From the NCBI RefSeq assembly GCF_000379945.1, contig NZ_KB904124.1, positions 310,001 to 374,000 on the forward strand: a DNA stretch of 64,000 nucleotides, given 5' to 3'. The notes under the pieces were generated by a model that did not search any database, was not told the origin of the DNA, and saw nothing but the letters and a program-made list of their open reading frames with translations. Source of the stretch: Porphyromonas macacae DSM 20710 = JCM 13914. Lineage in GTDB: Bacteria; Bacteroidota; Bacteroidia; Bacteroidales; Porphyromonadaceae. Each line of letters opens with the position of its first letter. Positions within the stretch are counted from its first letter, which is position 1. Of this stretch, positions 10,090-18,965 are shown one piece after another. The position numbers were made by a program, and so were the translations under genes.

Positions 10090-10126
10090 GTTGGCTTTTG
10101 GAGTTTCGGACCGAAAGCCAATTCTA
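10090..10126 (+). terminator. Hairpin terminator after the lipoprotein gene
   Basis: Arms ttggcttttgg and ccgaaagccaa pair with one mismatch around about 9 bases and are followed by a T-rich stretch. It closes the TonB receptor/lipoprotein unit. Confidence 0.65.
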
Positions 10127-10167
10127 TTTTCGATTTTCCCCGTAATTTATATTGACAGGATTTTATA

Positions 10168-10198
10168 TTGTGTAAGAAATATGCTTTTTGTACCTTTG
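10168..10198 (+). promoter_or_regulatory. Promoter of the DUF177-rpmF unit
   Basis: TTG at 10168-10170 and TACCTTTG at 10191-10198, spaced by 20 bases, fit the Bacteroidetes consensus closely. Transcription would begin near 10205, which rules out the earlier in-frame start codon at 10168 and supports ATG 10225. Confidence 0.75.
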
Positions 10199-10224
10199 CA
10201 GAGATTTTACGACGACGAAAACGA

Positions 10225-10755
10225 ATGGAGCAAAGCACAAAATACACGCTGAAGTTGAAGTCTCTGCCCGAAGGGAAAGAGGATTTCGACTTTCAATTGG
10301 ACGAAAAGTACTTCGCTCAATTAGAAAGCAATGTCATCAACAGTGGCTATGTACGCATGCAAGGAACCATTGAACGTGTCGGTACCGTATTTACTATTAA
10401 CATGCGTTTCGAAGGAAATATCGAAACCGTTTGCGACCGCTGTCTGGCTCCGGTGACTGTTCCGGTGAATACGGAAACTCGCTTGATTGTAAAATTCGGA
10501 GAAACATACATAGAAGAGTCCGATGAGATTGTGATCGTGCCCGAACAGGAAGGCACCATAGACCTCGGCTGGCACATGTATGAGTTTATTCTGCTCAGCC
10601 TGCCTATGCAGCGTATGCATGAAACAGGCGAATGCGACCCTGAAATGATGGCTGTCATCAACCGCTATGAAGCGAATGAAGCCACAACGGATACCCAACA
10701 AACCGATCCGAGATGGGAAGCGCTGAAGCAGCTCAAAAACAAGAAAGATTTATAA
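10225..10755 (+). CDS. DUF177 (YceD-like) protein
   Basis: A 176-residue DUF177/YceD-family protein. The family signature is the Cys pair in TVCDRCLAPV (about residues 70-79), followed by an acidic segment with EESDEIVIVPEQEG. DUF177 genes lie directly upstream of rpmF in most bacteria, as here with a 17-base gap, and the protein is linked to 23S rRNA or ribosome biogenesis. The longer frame from 10168 is rejected because it would start inside the promoter. The gene opens a conserved run DUF177-rpmF-fabH, although a terminator separates fabH. Confidence 0.9.
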   Translation: MEQSTKYTLKLKSLPEGKEDFDFQLDEKYFAQLESNVINSGYVRMQGTIERVGTVFTINMRFEGNIETVCDRCLAPVTVPVNTETRLIVKFGETYIEESDEIVIVPEQEGTIDLGWHMYEFILLSLPMQRMHETGECDPEMMAVINRYEANEATTDTQQTDPRWEALKQLKNKKDL

Positions 10756-10772
10756 CAATAAAATAAAAAAAG

Positions 10773-10955
10773 ATGGCACATCCTAAAAGAAGACAGTCTA
10801 AGACTCGTACAGCCAAACGTCGTACACACGACAAGGCTCAGATGCCGGCTTTGGCAAAATGCCCGAACTGCGCATCATGGTTTATTTATCACACCGTTTG
10901 CCCCGAATGCGGCTACTACCGCGGCAAACTGGCTATTGAAAAAGAAGAAGCATAA
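10773..10955 (+). CDS. rpmF: 50S ribosomal protein L32
   Basis: A 60-residue L32 protein of the large ribosomal subunit. It starts MAHPKRRQSKTRTAKRR, the usual basic N-terminus, and contains CPNC and CPEC (about residues 30-33 and 43-46), a four-Cys zinc site, so this is the zinc-binding version. It lies 17 bases after the DUF177 gene and is followed by an intrinsic terminator. Confidence 0.97.
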   Translation: MAHPKRRQSKTRTAKRRTHDKAQMPALAKCPNCASWFIYHTVCPECGYYRGKLAIEKEEA

Positions 10956-10976
10956 ATCTTCCTTACAAAACCACAC

Positions 10977-11017
10977 AAAAGGCTGTCTGAACTCTATGAA
11001 TTTCGGACAGCCTTTTT
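10977..11017 (+). terminator. Intrinsic terminator after rpmF
   Basis: Arms aaaaggctgtctgaa (10977-10991) and ttcggacagcctttt (11002-11016) pair with one G-U or mismatch, followed by Ts. It ends the DUF177-rpmF transcript, so fabH needs its own promoter. Confidence 0.88.
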
Positions 11018-11204
11018 AATTATGCAAACTGTACAAAAGCAAAACGGATAAGCCGTCAAGATCTGCACAGGCAAGAACAAAAATAACACGAGGAAGAATA
11101 CCGGATATTATTCGATATTATTTCGTTATTTAATGGAAGTATCTGCACTTTTAATTAAATTAGCACGATATAATTCATTAACAATGAGATAAGAAATAAA
11201 AGAG

Positions 11205-12281
11205 ATGAATAAAATCAACGCTGCCATAACAGCCGTAGGAGGATATCTCCCCCCGCATCTGCTTACGAATGCAGATTTAGAGAAGATGGTCGATACAACA
11301 AACGAATGGATAAAAACCCGTGTGGGCATTGACCGGAGACATATATTAAAAGAAAAAGGAAAAGGAGCGGCATATATGGCTACTCAGGCCGTTCTGGATA
11401 TGTTTGAACGCAATCATATCGACCCGCTAAGCATCGAAGGTATTATTATGGCCACGGTAACACCCGACTACCATTTTCCCACTTCATCATCTATCGTAGC
11501 ACATGAAACCGGCTGTCTCAATGCCTTTACATTCGACTTGCAATCGGCTTGCCCAAGCTTTATGTATGCTTTGGAAACCGGAGCCAATTACATACGTTCC
11601 GGCCGATACAAACGCCTCGTTGTGGTCGCATCCGAAAAGATGTCGGCAATTGTGGACTATACAGACCGCGCCACAGCACCGCTCTTTGGCGACGGCTCCG
11701 GCTGTGTACTTCTGGAAGCTACCGAACAGGAAAACGGCGTGATGGATGCTTATTTCCGAACCAACGGCGATTTCAAGGAACAGCTTATCATGAAGAGTGG
11801 CGGATCGGTAAGCCCTGCAACAACCGAAACCGTAGAAAAACGGGAGCATTTCGTTTATCAGGAAGGACAGGCGGTATTCAAAAATGCTGTATTGGGCATG
11901 AGTTCATCCTGTTCGGAGATCATGCGCCGCAATGCGCTGTCTAAGGACGATGTAACGTGGTTCATCCCCCATCAGGCCAACCTGCGCATCATCGATGCCG
12001 TGGCACGCCACCTCGAAGTGCCCAAAGATCATGTGATGATCAACATTCAGGAAACGGGCAATACCAGCTCCGCTACTATACCCATCTGTCTGTGGCAATG
12101 GGAAAAACAGCTGAACCGCGGCGACGTGCTTATTCTGACGTCTTTCGGATCCGGCTTCACATGGGGAGCCATGTATGTGAAATGGGCCTACGACGGTGCC
12201 AAGCGTATCAATGCTCAAATCGATCCGGCAGAAACGGAAGCCGAAGCTTCTGCAGAGGAAAGCAGTAATCCTCCTCTATAA
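11205..12281 (+). CDS. fabH: 3-oxoacyl-ACP synthase III (KAS III)
   Basis: A 358-residue FabH, which condenses acetyl-CoA or another acyl-CoA with malonyl-ACP to start fatty acid synthesis. The catalytic triad is visible: Cys116 in [10 protein letters not shown], His256 in PHQANLRI and Asn286 in TGNTSSA. The protein is longer than the roughly 330 residues usual for FabH. The excess is an acidic, Ala/Glu/Ser-rich C-terminal tail from about residue 333 ([16 protein letters not shown]) that looks disordered. ATG 11205 is the natural start ([17 protein letters not shown]). A terminator lies on each side, so it is probably monocistronic. Confidence 0.96.
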   Translation: MNKINAAITAVGGYLPPHLLTNADLEKMVDTTNEWIKTRVGIDRRHILKEKGKGAAYMATQAVLDMFERNHIDPLSIEGIIMATVTPDYHFPTSSSIVAHETGCLNAFTFDLQSACPSFMYALETGANYIRSGRYKRLVVVASEKMSAIVDYTDRATAPLFGDGSGCVLLEATEQENGVMDAYFRTNGDFKEQLIMKSGGSVSPATTETVEKREHFVYQEGQAVFKNAVLGMSSSCSEIMRRNALSKDDVTWFIPHQANLRIIDAVARHLEVPKDHVMINIQETGNTSSATIPICLWQWEKQLNRGDVLILTSFGSGFTWGAMYVKWAYDGAKRINAQIDPAETEAEASAEESSNPPL

Positions 12282-12311
12282 ATATAAATAGGGTCTCGAA
12301 CCGGAAATATC

Positions 12312-12359
12312 GCTAATGGGGCAGGAAAGGCAATGTCTTTCAGCCCCATAGCTTTTCTT
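12312..12359 (+). terminator. Hairpin terminator after fabH
   Basis: Arms gctaatggggc and gccccatagc, with one bulged base, enclose about 20 bases and are followed by ttttcttttga. Confidence 0.65.
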
Positions 12360-12421
12360 TTGATGAGACACACAGACCGGGAACCTGGTGCCCGGCCAAC
12401 CGATAAAAGACGAAAACAAAC

Positions 12422-13345
12422 ATGAACGACGGCATATCACCTCAAACCTCGGCAGACAAAAAGCATCGCTCTGGCTTCGTAAACATCGTGGGCAACCCCA
12501 ACGTGGGCAAAAGCACGCTGATGAATTTACTGGTGGGTGAACGTATCTCCATCATCACATCGAAAGCCCAGACCACCAGACACCGTATATTAGGTATTGT
12601 GAATACGGAAGAGATGCAAATCGTTTACAGCGATACGCCGGGTGTATTGAAACCCAACTATAAACTCCAAGAGTCTATGCTGGAGTCGTCAAAGTCGGCT
12701 TTGGGCGATGCGGATGTGCTGCTCTATGTAACAGACGTTATCGAACAGCCGGATAAAAACGTAGACTTTGTGGAGCGGGTGAAACGTATGCAATGCCCGA
12801 CCCTGCTTATCATCAACAAAATAGATCTGGGCAATCAGCAACAACTGGAAGAGCTGGTGGAGCGATGGCATACGCTGCTGCCGAAAGCAGAGATCATCCC
12901 CATATCGGCCAAAAGCAAGTTCAATGTAGAACCTTTGCGCAAACGTATCGAAGAATTGATACCGCCCTCTCCTCCGTTTTTTGAAAAAGATGCGCTTACA
13001 GACAGGCCTGCCAGATTTTTTGTAACCGAAATTATCCGGGAGAAAATTCTGCTTTATTATCAAAAAGAAGTACCCTATGCCGTAGAAGTGGTTGTGGAAA
13101 CTTTTGAGGAACAGGCAAACCTTATACGCATTCAGGCCGTTATAATCGTAGAGCGAGACTCCCAAAAAGGTATTATCATCGGACATAAAGGCGCTGCGAT
13201 CAAAAAAGTGGGAGCAATGGCACGCAAGGATCTGGAAAAATTTTTCGAAAAGAAAATTTATTTGGAACTGTTTGTAAAAGTAGAGAAAGACTGGCGGAGC
13301 AACGAAGCCTATCTGCGCAACTTCGGGTACAGACAAGAGGATTGA
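12422..13345 (+). CDS. era: GTPase Era
   Basis: A 307-residue Era, a GTPase needed for 16S rRNA maturation and 30S assembly. The G domain shows G1 GNPNVGKST (about residues 24-32), G3 DTPG and G4 NKID. The C-terminal half contains the RNA-binding KH domain, with its GHKGAAIKKVG loop near residue 255. It is followed 109 bases later by der, another ribosome-assembly GTPase, on the same strand; fabH and rpmF upstream complete a cluster common in Bacteroidetes. Confidence 0.97.
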   Translation: MNDGISPQTSADKKHRSGFVNIVGNPNVGKSTLMNLLVGERISIITSKAQTTRHRILGIVNTEEMQIVYSDTPGVLKPNYKLQESMLESSKSALGDADVLLYVTDVIEQPDKNVDFVERVKRMQCPTLLIINKIDLGNQQQLEELVERWHTLLPKAEIIPISAKSKFNVEPLRKRIEELIPPSPPFFEKDALTDRPARFFVTEIIREKILLYYQKEVPYAVEVVVETFEEQANLIRIQAVIIVERDSQKGIIIGHKGAAIKKVGAMARKDLEKFFEKKIYLELFVKVEKDWRSNEAYLRNFGYRQED

Positions 13346-13454
13346 TTTTTCCTGTAAAAGGATACAACGCTCTCTGCCTGGGGCGTAAACCTTTCTTGAC
13401 CTGAGAATTTTACACAGGCAACACATGACTGTATAATACACCAAAAAGTGAAAG

Positions 13455-14765
13455 ATGAGTAGTTTAATAGCAATAGTAGGCCGTCCGAATGTGGGCAAAA
13501 GCACCCTCTTTAACCGACTGACACAAACCCGCCATGCAATCGTAACCGAGGTGCCGGGCACCACACGCGACCGCCAATACGGAAAAGCTCTATGGCTGAA
13601 TCGTGAATTCTCCGTTGTAGATACCGGCGGATGGGTGGTAGGCTCGGACGACGTATTTGAGGAAGAGATCAACAAACAGGTAGAGCTTGCCATGGAAGAG
13701 GCCGATGTTATCCTTTTTCTGGTAGACGTCAACAATGGCATAACTCCTCAGGACGAAGAAGTAGCCAACAAACTCCGGCGCAGTAAAAAGCCGGTGATTC
13801 TGGTGGTCAACAAAACCGACAACTTCTCACAACACGCAGACTCTTACGAATTCTATTCTTTAGGGCTGGGCGACCCCGTCTGTATCTCTGCTGCCAACGG
13901 TTCCGGCACAGGCGATCTGCTGGATATCGCTGTAAAAAACCTGCCCGAACCAACGGAAGAAGAGGAAGAGCGGACTATTCCCAGGCTGGCTATCGTAGGC
14001 CGTCCGAATGCCGGAAAATCATCGCTGATGAACGCTTTTATCGGAGAGGACAGACACATTGTTACCGATGTGGCAGGCACCACACGCGACTCTATTTATA
14101 CCCATTACAATAAATTCGGTCTGGAATTCGAACTGGTGGACACGGCCGGTATTCGTAAAAAAGGCAAGGTGGAAGAGGACTTGGAGTATTACTCCGTGAT
14201 TCGATCCATAAGGGCTATCGAAAACAGTGATGTCTGCCTGCTGCTCATCGATGCTACGCGCGGCATCGAAAGCCAGGATGCCAATATCTTCTCGGTTATA
14301 CAAAAAAACAGCAAAGGATTAGTGGTGTGCGTAAACAAATGGGATTTGGTGGAAAACAAAGATACCAGAACACAAAAGCAATACGAAGAAGCCATCCGCA
14401 GCCGCTTTGCCCCGTTTACGGACTTCCCCATCCTGTTTATTTCGGCTATGACCAAACAGCGCATCTTCAAAGTCCTGGAAACAGCGCGCAGCGTATACGA
14501 AAAAAGATCGAACCGCATACCCACACACAAGCTGAACGAGGTACTGCTGCCCATCATCGAGCAAACACCTCCTCCGGCATGGAAAGGGAAATACATAAAG
14601 ATTAAATATGTCATGCAGCTCCCCACAATGGTACCCAGCTTCGCATTTTTCGCCAATTTACCTCAATGGGTGAAAGAGCCCTACAAACGCTTTCTGGAGA
14701 ACCAAATCAGAAGCCATTGGGACTTCAGCGGAACGCCGATTAACATTTTTATTCGAGAAAAATGA
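13455..14765 (+). CDS. der: GTPase Der (EngA), double G domain
   Basis: A 436-residue Der/EngA, essential for 50S subunit assembly. It has the two tandem G domains unique to this family. Domain 1 has GRPNVGKST at about residues 9-17, DTGG and NKTD. Domain 2 has GRPNAGKSS at about 183-191, DTAG and NKWD. A C-terminal KH-like domain spans about 350-436. The start [15 protein letters not shown] is standard. It follows era and ends before a hairpin terminator; the next gene is on the opposite strand. Confidence 0.98.
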   Translation: MSSLIAIVGRPNVGKSTLFNRLTQTRHAIVTEVPGTTRDRQYGKALWLNREFSVVDTGGWVVGSDDVFEEEINKQVELAMEEADVILFLVDVNNGITPQDEEVANKLRRSKKPVILVVNKTDNFSQHADSYEFYSLGLGDPVCISAANGSGTGDLLDIAVKNLPEPTEEEEERTIPRLAIVGRPNAGKSSLMNAFIGEDRHIVTDVAGTTRDSIYTHYNKFGLEFELVDTAGIRKKGKVEEDLEYYSVIRSIRAIENSDVCLLLIDATRGIESQDANIFSVIQKNSKGLVVCVNKWDLVENKDTRTQKQYEEAIRSRFAPFTDFPILFISAMTKQRIFKVLETARSVYEKRSNRIPTHKLNEVLLPIIEQTPPPAWKGKYIKIKYVMQLPTMVPSFAFFANLPQWVKEPYKRFLENQIRSHWDFSGTPINIFIREK

Positions 14766-14846
14766 GTTAAAATTTGTTTTTTTCAAAAAAAAGTAGTAAC
14801 ATTGCAATGTGTTTTTCATGATTAAACAATTAAGATTAACGACTTC

Positions 14847-14882
14847 AAAAGTCACCGTGCGTGAGCATAGTGACTTTTTTTA
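14847..14882 (+). terminator. Terminator between der and the glycerate kinase gene
   Basis: Arms aaaagtcac (14847-14855) and gtgactttt (14870-14878) with a T run. It lies in the gap between the convergent genes der and glxK and may serve both strands. A run of 8 C follows at 14937-14944. Confidence 0.75.
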
Positions 14883-14953
14883 TTTCAAAGCCTCTATTTT
14901 TCCCAAGAAAAAGTATATCGAAAAGAAAGTAACCAGCCCCCCCCTCAAAACCA

Positions 14954-16126
14954 TTATCCGGATGACTGTCCGTGGCGTTCGCCCCAATTGATCATACGGC
15001 AAATCTGCTCCACCGTTCGTTTTATGTTTTCCCGTGCATAAGCCGGTTCCATGGCTCGTTGTAAAGCAACGGGAGAAGGAGTTATTGAAAAGACTCCCAA
15101 AAATCCGGCACCGTTCAACTCTTTTTCGTCTTCAATGCTGCCGGAAAGCAAAATCACCGGAATCTGTTGCTTCACAGCCTCGTTCAGAATACCGGACGGC
15201 ACCTTACCCATCAAAGTTTGTCTATCGGCTTTACCCTCTCCGGTCAGAATAAGGTCGGCATCCCATATGATGTCCGAGAAATGGAGAGTATCAAGCAACA
15301 ATTGTATGCCGGGTTTGAGCTCGGCATTCAGAAAAGCCAGCAAACCGCCACCCATACCGCCGGCAGCACCCGTACCGGGTATCTGCGAAATATCTCTGCC
15401 GGTCCGGTGGTGGATAACTTCAGCCAAATGCCGCATCGAAGCATCCAGTCGCGCAATCATTTCTTCATCCGCCCCTTTCTGCCGTGCAAAAGCATGTGCG
15501 GCTCCGGTGGGGCCGCAAAAAGGATTGCGCACATCGCATGCCACCGTAAACTGCGACTCCGCCAGAGCAGGATGAGCGAATGTACGGTCGATTGCAAAGA
15601 CTTCGGACAGCAGGCCTCCGCACAAAGGTGAAGCAGTCCCCAATTCCACCCCCGATTTGTCGTAGAAACGGAAACCCAATGCCTGCAACATTCCTAATCC
15701 CGCATCATTGGTAGCACTTCCGCCGATACCGATAATAAAATTACGGCAACCCCGTTCCAAAGCATCTTTTATCAATTCCCCCGTGCCGTAAGTCGTTGTT
15801 TTCATCGGGTTGCGCTTCCCTTCCGGCACAAGCGGCAAACCGCTGATACTGGCCATTTCGATAAAAGCCGTCAGTCCGTCTCCGGAGATACCGTAATATG
15901 TTTCGATCATTTCCATCAGAGGGGAATGAGCACGAACAGGAATCCGCCGTCCGCCCGTTGCACCGATCAGCACATCCTGCATACCCTCTCCGCCGTCGGA
16001 CACGGGCACAAGTGTCGTTTCGCACTCGGGACAGGCTGCATGCACCCCGGCCTCTGCAGCCCTTCCGGCTTCAATGGAAGTAAGGCAACCCTTAAAAGAG
16101 TCGATGGCAATAATGATCTTTTTCAT
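14954..16126 (-). CDS. glxK: Glycerate kinase, type I
   Basis: A 390-residue glycerate kinase of the GlxK/GarK family, which phosphorylates D-glycerate (to 2-phosphoglycerate in characterised type I enzymes), feeding glycolysis. The start MKKIIIAIDSFKGCLTSIEA, the VSDGGEGM motif (about residues 43-50), YGTGELIKDAL and the IGIGGSATNDAGLGM nucleotide loop are all typical. It is a single gene on the minus strand; its 3' end faces der. Upstream of its start is a long non-coding stretch carrying a 13-C run. Confidence 0.94.
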   Translation of the reverse strand: MKKIIIAIDSFKGCLTSIEAGRAAEAGVHAACPECETTLVPVSDGGEGMQDVLIGATGGRRIPVRAHSPLMEMIETYYGISGDGLTAFIEMASISGLPLVPEGKRNPMKTTTYGTGELIKDALERGCRNFIIGIGGSATNDAGLGMLQALGFRFYDKSGVELGTASPLCGGLLSEVFAIDRTFAHPALAESQFTVACDVRNPFCGPTGAAHAFARQKGADEEMIARLDASMRHLAEVIHHRTGRDISQIPGTGAAGGMGGGLLAFLNAELKPGIQLLLDTLHFSDIIWDADLILTGEGKADRQTLMGKVPSGILNEAVKQQIPVILLSGSIEDEKELNGAGFLGVFSITPSPVALQRAMEPAYARENIKRTVEQICRMINWGERHGQSSG

Positions 16127-16281
16127 ACTTTATTCCGAAGATACGATACCTTCGATTAAAAAACAACGATACTCCAACTTTCCGGAAATCCGGACACGAA
16201 CAAAACGAAAAGGTAAAAATGTCAGCTTTTGTCAGTAAGTTGAGATGGTTCTAAGGCAACAAAAAGCTCACTTTGTAAAAT

Positions 16282-16294
16282 CCCCCCCCCCCCC
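16282..16294. repeat. Homopolymer run of 13 C in a 348-bp non-coding gap
   Basis: The gap 16127-16474 between the divergent glxK and lipoprotein genes holds no ORF I can support. Its one striking feature is a run of 13 C at 16282-16294, about 180 bases before the lipoprotein start. No TAnnTTTG box was recognised in this gap. Confidence 0.85.
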
Positions 16295-16474
16295 AGTAAA
16301 ATCATCTTTTTGACTATTGCAGGTTTATAATAATTGCCGTATTTTTAACATAAGAGTCTGAAAACAATACAACGAGTAAAGACTTCACATCTTTTCCCGT
16401 TCTTGTGATAATACAAGTTCACAAACAACATTCAGAAAAGTCATTGATATAGAAACAACTGAAAAGAAGAAACA

Positions 16475-16879
16475 ATGAAACATATTTTCATCATTACAAT
16501 CATCTCCCTTATTGCAATCTCTTGCAGCAAGGAGGAAATCCGGTTGAACCATCTTCAAGGGAAATGGAACGAATGTTATGACAATTCCGAATTTTGTATG
16601 GATGGAAGAATCGAATACGATTTTCTCGGAGAAAATGCTTATGTACAAACATCTTACGACATACTTTCACATAAAATGTCTGTCAGCAAAGGATATTATG
16701 CACTTGGCATGTTCGGAGAGAATGTCCTAACGCTGAATCCTCAGATGTCCGACTTTTCCGGAGAAAGCTATACCATCGTCAAACTCACTTCCAAAGAGAT
16801 GGTCTGGCAAAAAGTCGGCACAACATACTCAAAAGGAACATTCGGCACTGAACACCGACGTTTCAAGCGAATCAAATAG
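16475..16879 (+). CDS. Small lipoprotein of unknown function
   Basis: A 134-residue predicted lipoprotein. MKHIFIITIISLIAISC gives a short signal peptide with Cys17 as lipid anchor. The mature part begins with charged residues and contains LQGKWNECYDN, which resembles the opening strand (LxGxW) of small lipocalin-like domains in Bacteroidetes, followed by alternating beta-rich segments. The codon use and A+T content look higher than in the neighbouring housekeeping genes. It stands alone between glxK and porV. I do not recognise a specific family. Confidence 0.75.
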   Translation: MKHIFIITIISLIAISCSKEEIRLNHLQGKWNECYDNSEFCMDGRIEYDFLGENAYVQTSYDILSHKMSVSKGYYALGMFGENVLTLNPQMSDFSGESYTIVKLTSKEMVWQKVGTTYSKGTFGTEHRRFKRIK

Positions 16880-17246
16880 CATTCCTTATTTCAATGAGAA
16901 AACAATGCTGATTTTGGGAATCATTCCCTGCTCACCTTTAGAGATATATTTCCTTGTTTTCTCTTTCTCCTCTTTGTCGCATTTTCAGGATTCGTTTCAT
17001 CGTTTGTTTTACAACCCTCTTTTTCGTAAAGGAGGGGGGATCGTATTCATCTATGCCATATCAACGCCGTACCAATCCCGGAAACTTTCTCATATCCCGA
17101 TTCTGCTTAATCTGTTTATGAACAGTGAAAGCACAAGCGTTATCATGTAAAAAGGCATGAGATAAGTGCAGTTAGGGAAATTCTGGTTATCTTTCTGCTT
17201 AATAAACAGTTTTGTTTCTCAAAATCAGACTACAGCATCAAGACCT
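16880..17246. other. Non-coding gap before porV
   Basis: This 367-bp gap contains a short open frame (16905-17150) without a credible start context or domain. I see no clear promoter box, hairpin or repeat. porU, which often precedes porV in other Bacteroidetes, is not here. Confidence 0.6.
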
Positions 17247-18407
17247 ATGCGCTCAACACGCTTTCTGCCTGCAATCGTAACGATTGCTTTTCTGGCCTGT
17301 GGCTTACAAGCCCAAACAAAGCAAGTAAACCCTGTTATCACCTCCGTACCCTCACTGGCCATCACACCCGATGCACGGGCTGCCGCCATGGGTAATCTGG
17401 GCGTGGCTTCCTCGGCCGACTTTTACGCCCAATACTGGAATCCTGCCAAATATGCCTCTACGATGGCAAAATCGGGAGCTTATATCGGCTACACACCATG
17501 GCTCAGCAAGCTGACGGACGGTATAGCTCTGATGAATATAGGTGGCTTCTACAAACTGTCATCAGGCACCGATCAAACCATAAGCGCCTCTCTGCGCTAT
17601 TTCTCTACGGGCAAAATGATCCAATGGGACGATATGCTGAATAAAGTGGGGCAGGTCAGCGCCAGCGAGTTGGCCTTCGACATCGCCTACTCGCGCAGAC
17701 TCTCCGCCTCTTTTTCAATGGCGGCAGCCTTGCGGTACATTTATGCCGACCCCGGCATTCAGCGCGAAGGTATCGGCAAAGGACACGCCTTTGCCATGGA
17801 TATTGCGGGCTATATGGATAAGCCCATATACCTGTTTAAGCAGGATATGCGCTGGCGTGCCGGCTTCAACATCAAAAATATTGGCACAAAAATCAGCTTC
17901 GACGGGGGTAGCCACAAAGGATTTATTCCCACGAATCTTGGTCTGGGAACAGGGTTAAGTATGGATCTTGCTCCGGCACATGCACTGGAGGTAAACGTGG
18001 AGCTGAACAAACTGCTGGTGCCTACGCCGCCGATGTATGACCCCAAATCTTCGGAGCTCCGGGACAAGGCTTTTGCAGACTATTACAACACCTCAGCCCT
18101 CGCCGGCATATTCAAAAGTCTGGGTGATGCCCCCGGTGGCTTTAGCGAAGAGATGAAAGAGATTCTGTGGAATGCAGGCATGGAGTATACTTATCGCCAA
18201 ATGTTCTTTGCACGTATGGGATACAGTTATATCCATCCCGACAAGGGAGCAATGCAACTGTTCGGTTTCGGAGCGGGCGTACGCTACAACGGTTTTACCG
18301 TAGATGCAGCCTATCAGATCGCCACCACGCCGAACAATGCGCTTGACGGCACTTTCAGCATCACCCTCGCCGTGGAGCCGGATCAGTTGAAGAATTTATG
18401 GAAGTAA
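17247..18407 (+). CDS. porV: PorV (LptO), type IX secretion outer-membrane shuttle protein
   Basis: A 386-residue PorV/LptO-family outer-membrane barrel. PorV carries cargo from the SprA pore to the PorU sortase during type IX secretion. After the signal peptide (MRSTRFLPAIVTIAFLACG, cut near LQAQ) comes the family hallmark SLAITPDARAAAMGNLGVA, then YWNPAKYAS, followed by barrel strands and an end in TFSITLAVEPDQLKNLWK. The frame is open back to GTG 17166, but only ATG 17247 places the signal peptide at the N-terminus. ispF begins within a few bases of its stop codon, so the two are co-transcribed. The SprA gene is at the left edge of the window. Confidence 0.93.
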   Translation: MRSTRFLPAIVTIAFLACGLQAQTKQVNPVITSVPSLAITPDARAAAMGNLGVASSADFYAQYWNPAKYASTMAKSGAYIGYTPWLSKLTDGIALMNIGGFYKLSSGTDQTISASLRYFSTGKMIQWDDMLNKVGQVSASELAFDIAYSRRLSASFSMAAALRYIYADPGIQREGIGKGHAFAMDIAGYMDKPIYLFKQDMRWRAGFNIKNIGTKISFDGGSHKGFIPTNLGLGTGLSMDLAPAHALEVNVELNKLLVPTPPMYDPKSSELRDKAFADYYNTSALAGIFKSLGDAPGGFSEEMKEILWNAGMEYTYRQMFFARMGYSYIHPDKGAMQLFGFGAGVRYNGFTVDAAYQIATTPNNALDGTFSITLAVEPDQLKNLWK

Positions 18408-18418
18408 AAACGGAGAAA

Positions 18419-18919
18419 ATGATCCCTTTTAGAATTGGTTTCGGATACGATGTTCACCGCCTCTGCCGGGGGCGCGAACTCTGGTTGGGCGGCATACGCA
18501 TCGACCATGAAAAAGGACTGGACGGGCACAGTGATGCCGACGTGGCTTTACACGCACTGAGCGACGCCCTGCTCGGAGCGGCAGCTTTGGGAGACATCGG
18601 CACGCACTTTCCTCCGTCCGACATGAAATATAAGGATATCGACAGTAAAATACTGCTTCGCGAAGTTATTGCCTTGTTGAAAGAGAACGGTTATCGACCC
18701 GTAAATGCCGACATAACCATCGCAGCCGAAAGACCGAAACTAAGACCGCACATAGACCGGATGCGAGAGGTTATCGCCGGCATCATGCATTTGCCGGTGG
18801 AGAATGTTTCGGTAAAAGCCACGACAACGGAAAAACTGGGATTTACGGGCAGAGAAGAGGGGATAGCCGCCCATGCCGTCTGTCTGCTGGAGAAAACAAG
18901 TGCAACGTCTTCTTTTTAA
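18419..18919 (+). CDS. ispF: 2-C-methyl-D-erythritol 2,4-cyclodiphosphate synthase
   Basis: A 166-residue IspF, the non-mevalonate pathway enzyme that cyclises CDP-methylerythritol 2-phosphate. Metal ligands are visible in FGYDVHRL (Asp and His near residues 8-10). The substrate loops DGHSDADVALHALSDAL and GDIGTHFPPSD are intact, and the C-terminus carries TTTEKLGFTGREEGIAAHAV. ATG 18419 is chosen because a purine-rich GGAGAAA precedes it and homologues start here. ATG 18398, which overlaps the porV stop, would add seven residues and cannot be excluded. Confidence 0.95.
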   Translation: MIPFRIGFGYDVHRLCRGRELWLGGIRIDHEKGLDGHSDADVALHALSDALLGAAALGDIGTHFPPSDMKYKDIDSKILLREVIALLKENGYRPVNADITIAAERPKLRPHIDRMREVIAGIMHLPVENVSVKATTTEKLGFTGREEGIAAHAVCLLEKTSATSSF

Positions 18920-18930
18920 GCTGTTTTTGT

Positions 18931-18938
18931 TAAATTTG
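18931..18938 (+). promoter_or_regulatory. Possible -7 box before the DUF4837 gene
   Basis: TAAATTTG fits TAnnTTTG and lies 28 bases before ATG 18966, but no TTG was seen at the expected upstream distance. It may give the DUF4837 gene an extra start inside the porV-ispF unit. Confidence 0.4.
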
Positions 18939-18965
18939 AAACCATACACAAAAAACGATACATCT

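Noticed and set aside
10168-10224. Extended start of the DUF177 protein
   Set aside because: The extra codons coincide with the TTG and TACCTTTG promoter elements and read as Cys/Lys/Arg-rich noise.
16905-17150. 81-codon hydrophobic frame between the small lipoprotein and porV
   Set aside because: Weak start context, no recognisable domain, low-complexity Phe/Ser-rich translation in A+T-rich DNA, and no neighbour to support it.
17166-17246. Upstream extension of PorV from GTG 17166
   Set aside because: It would place a polar stretch before the signal peptide, which begins at ATG 17247.
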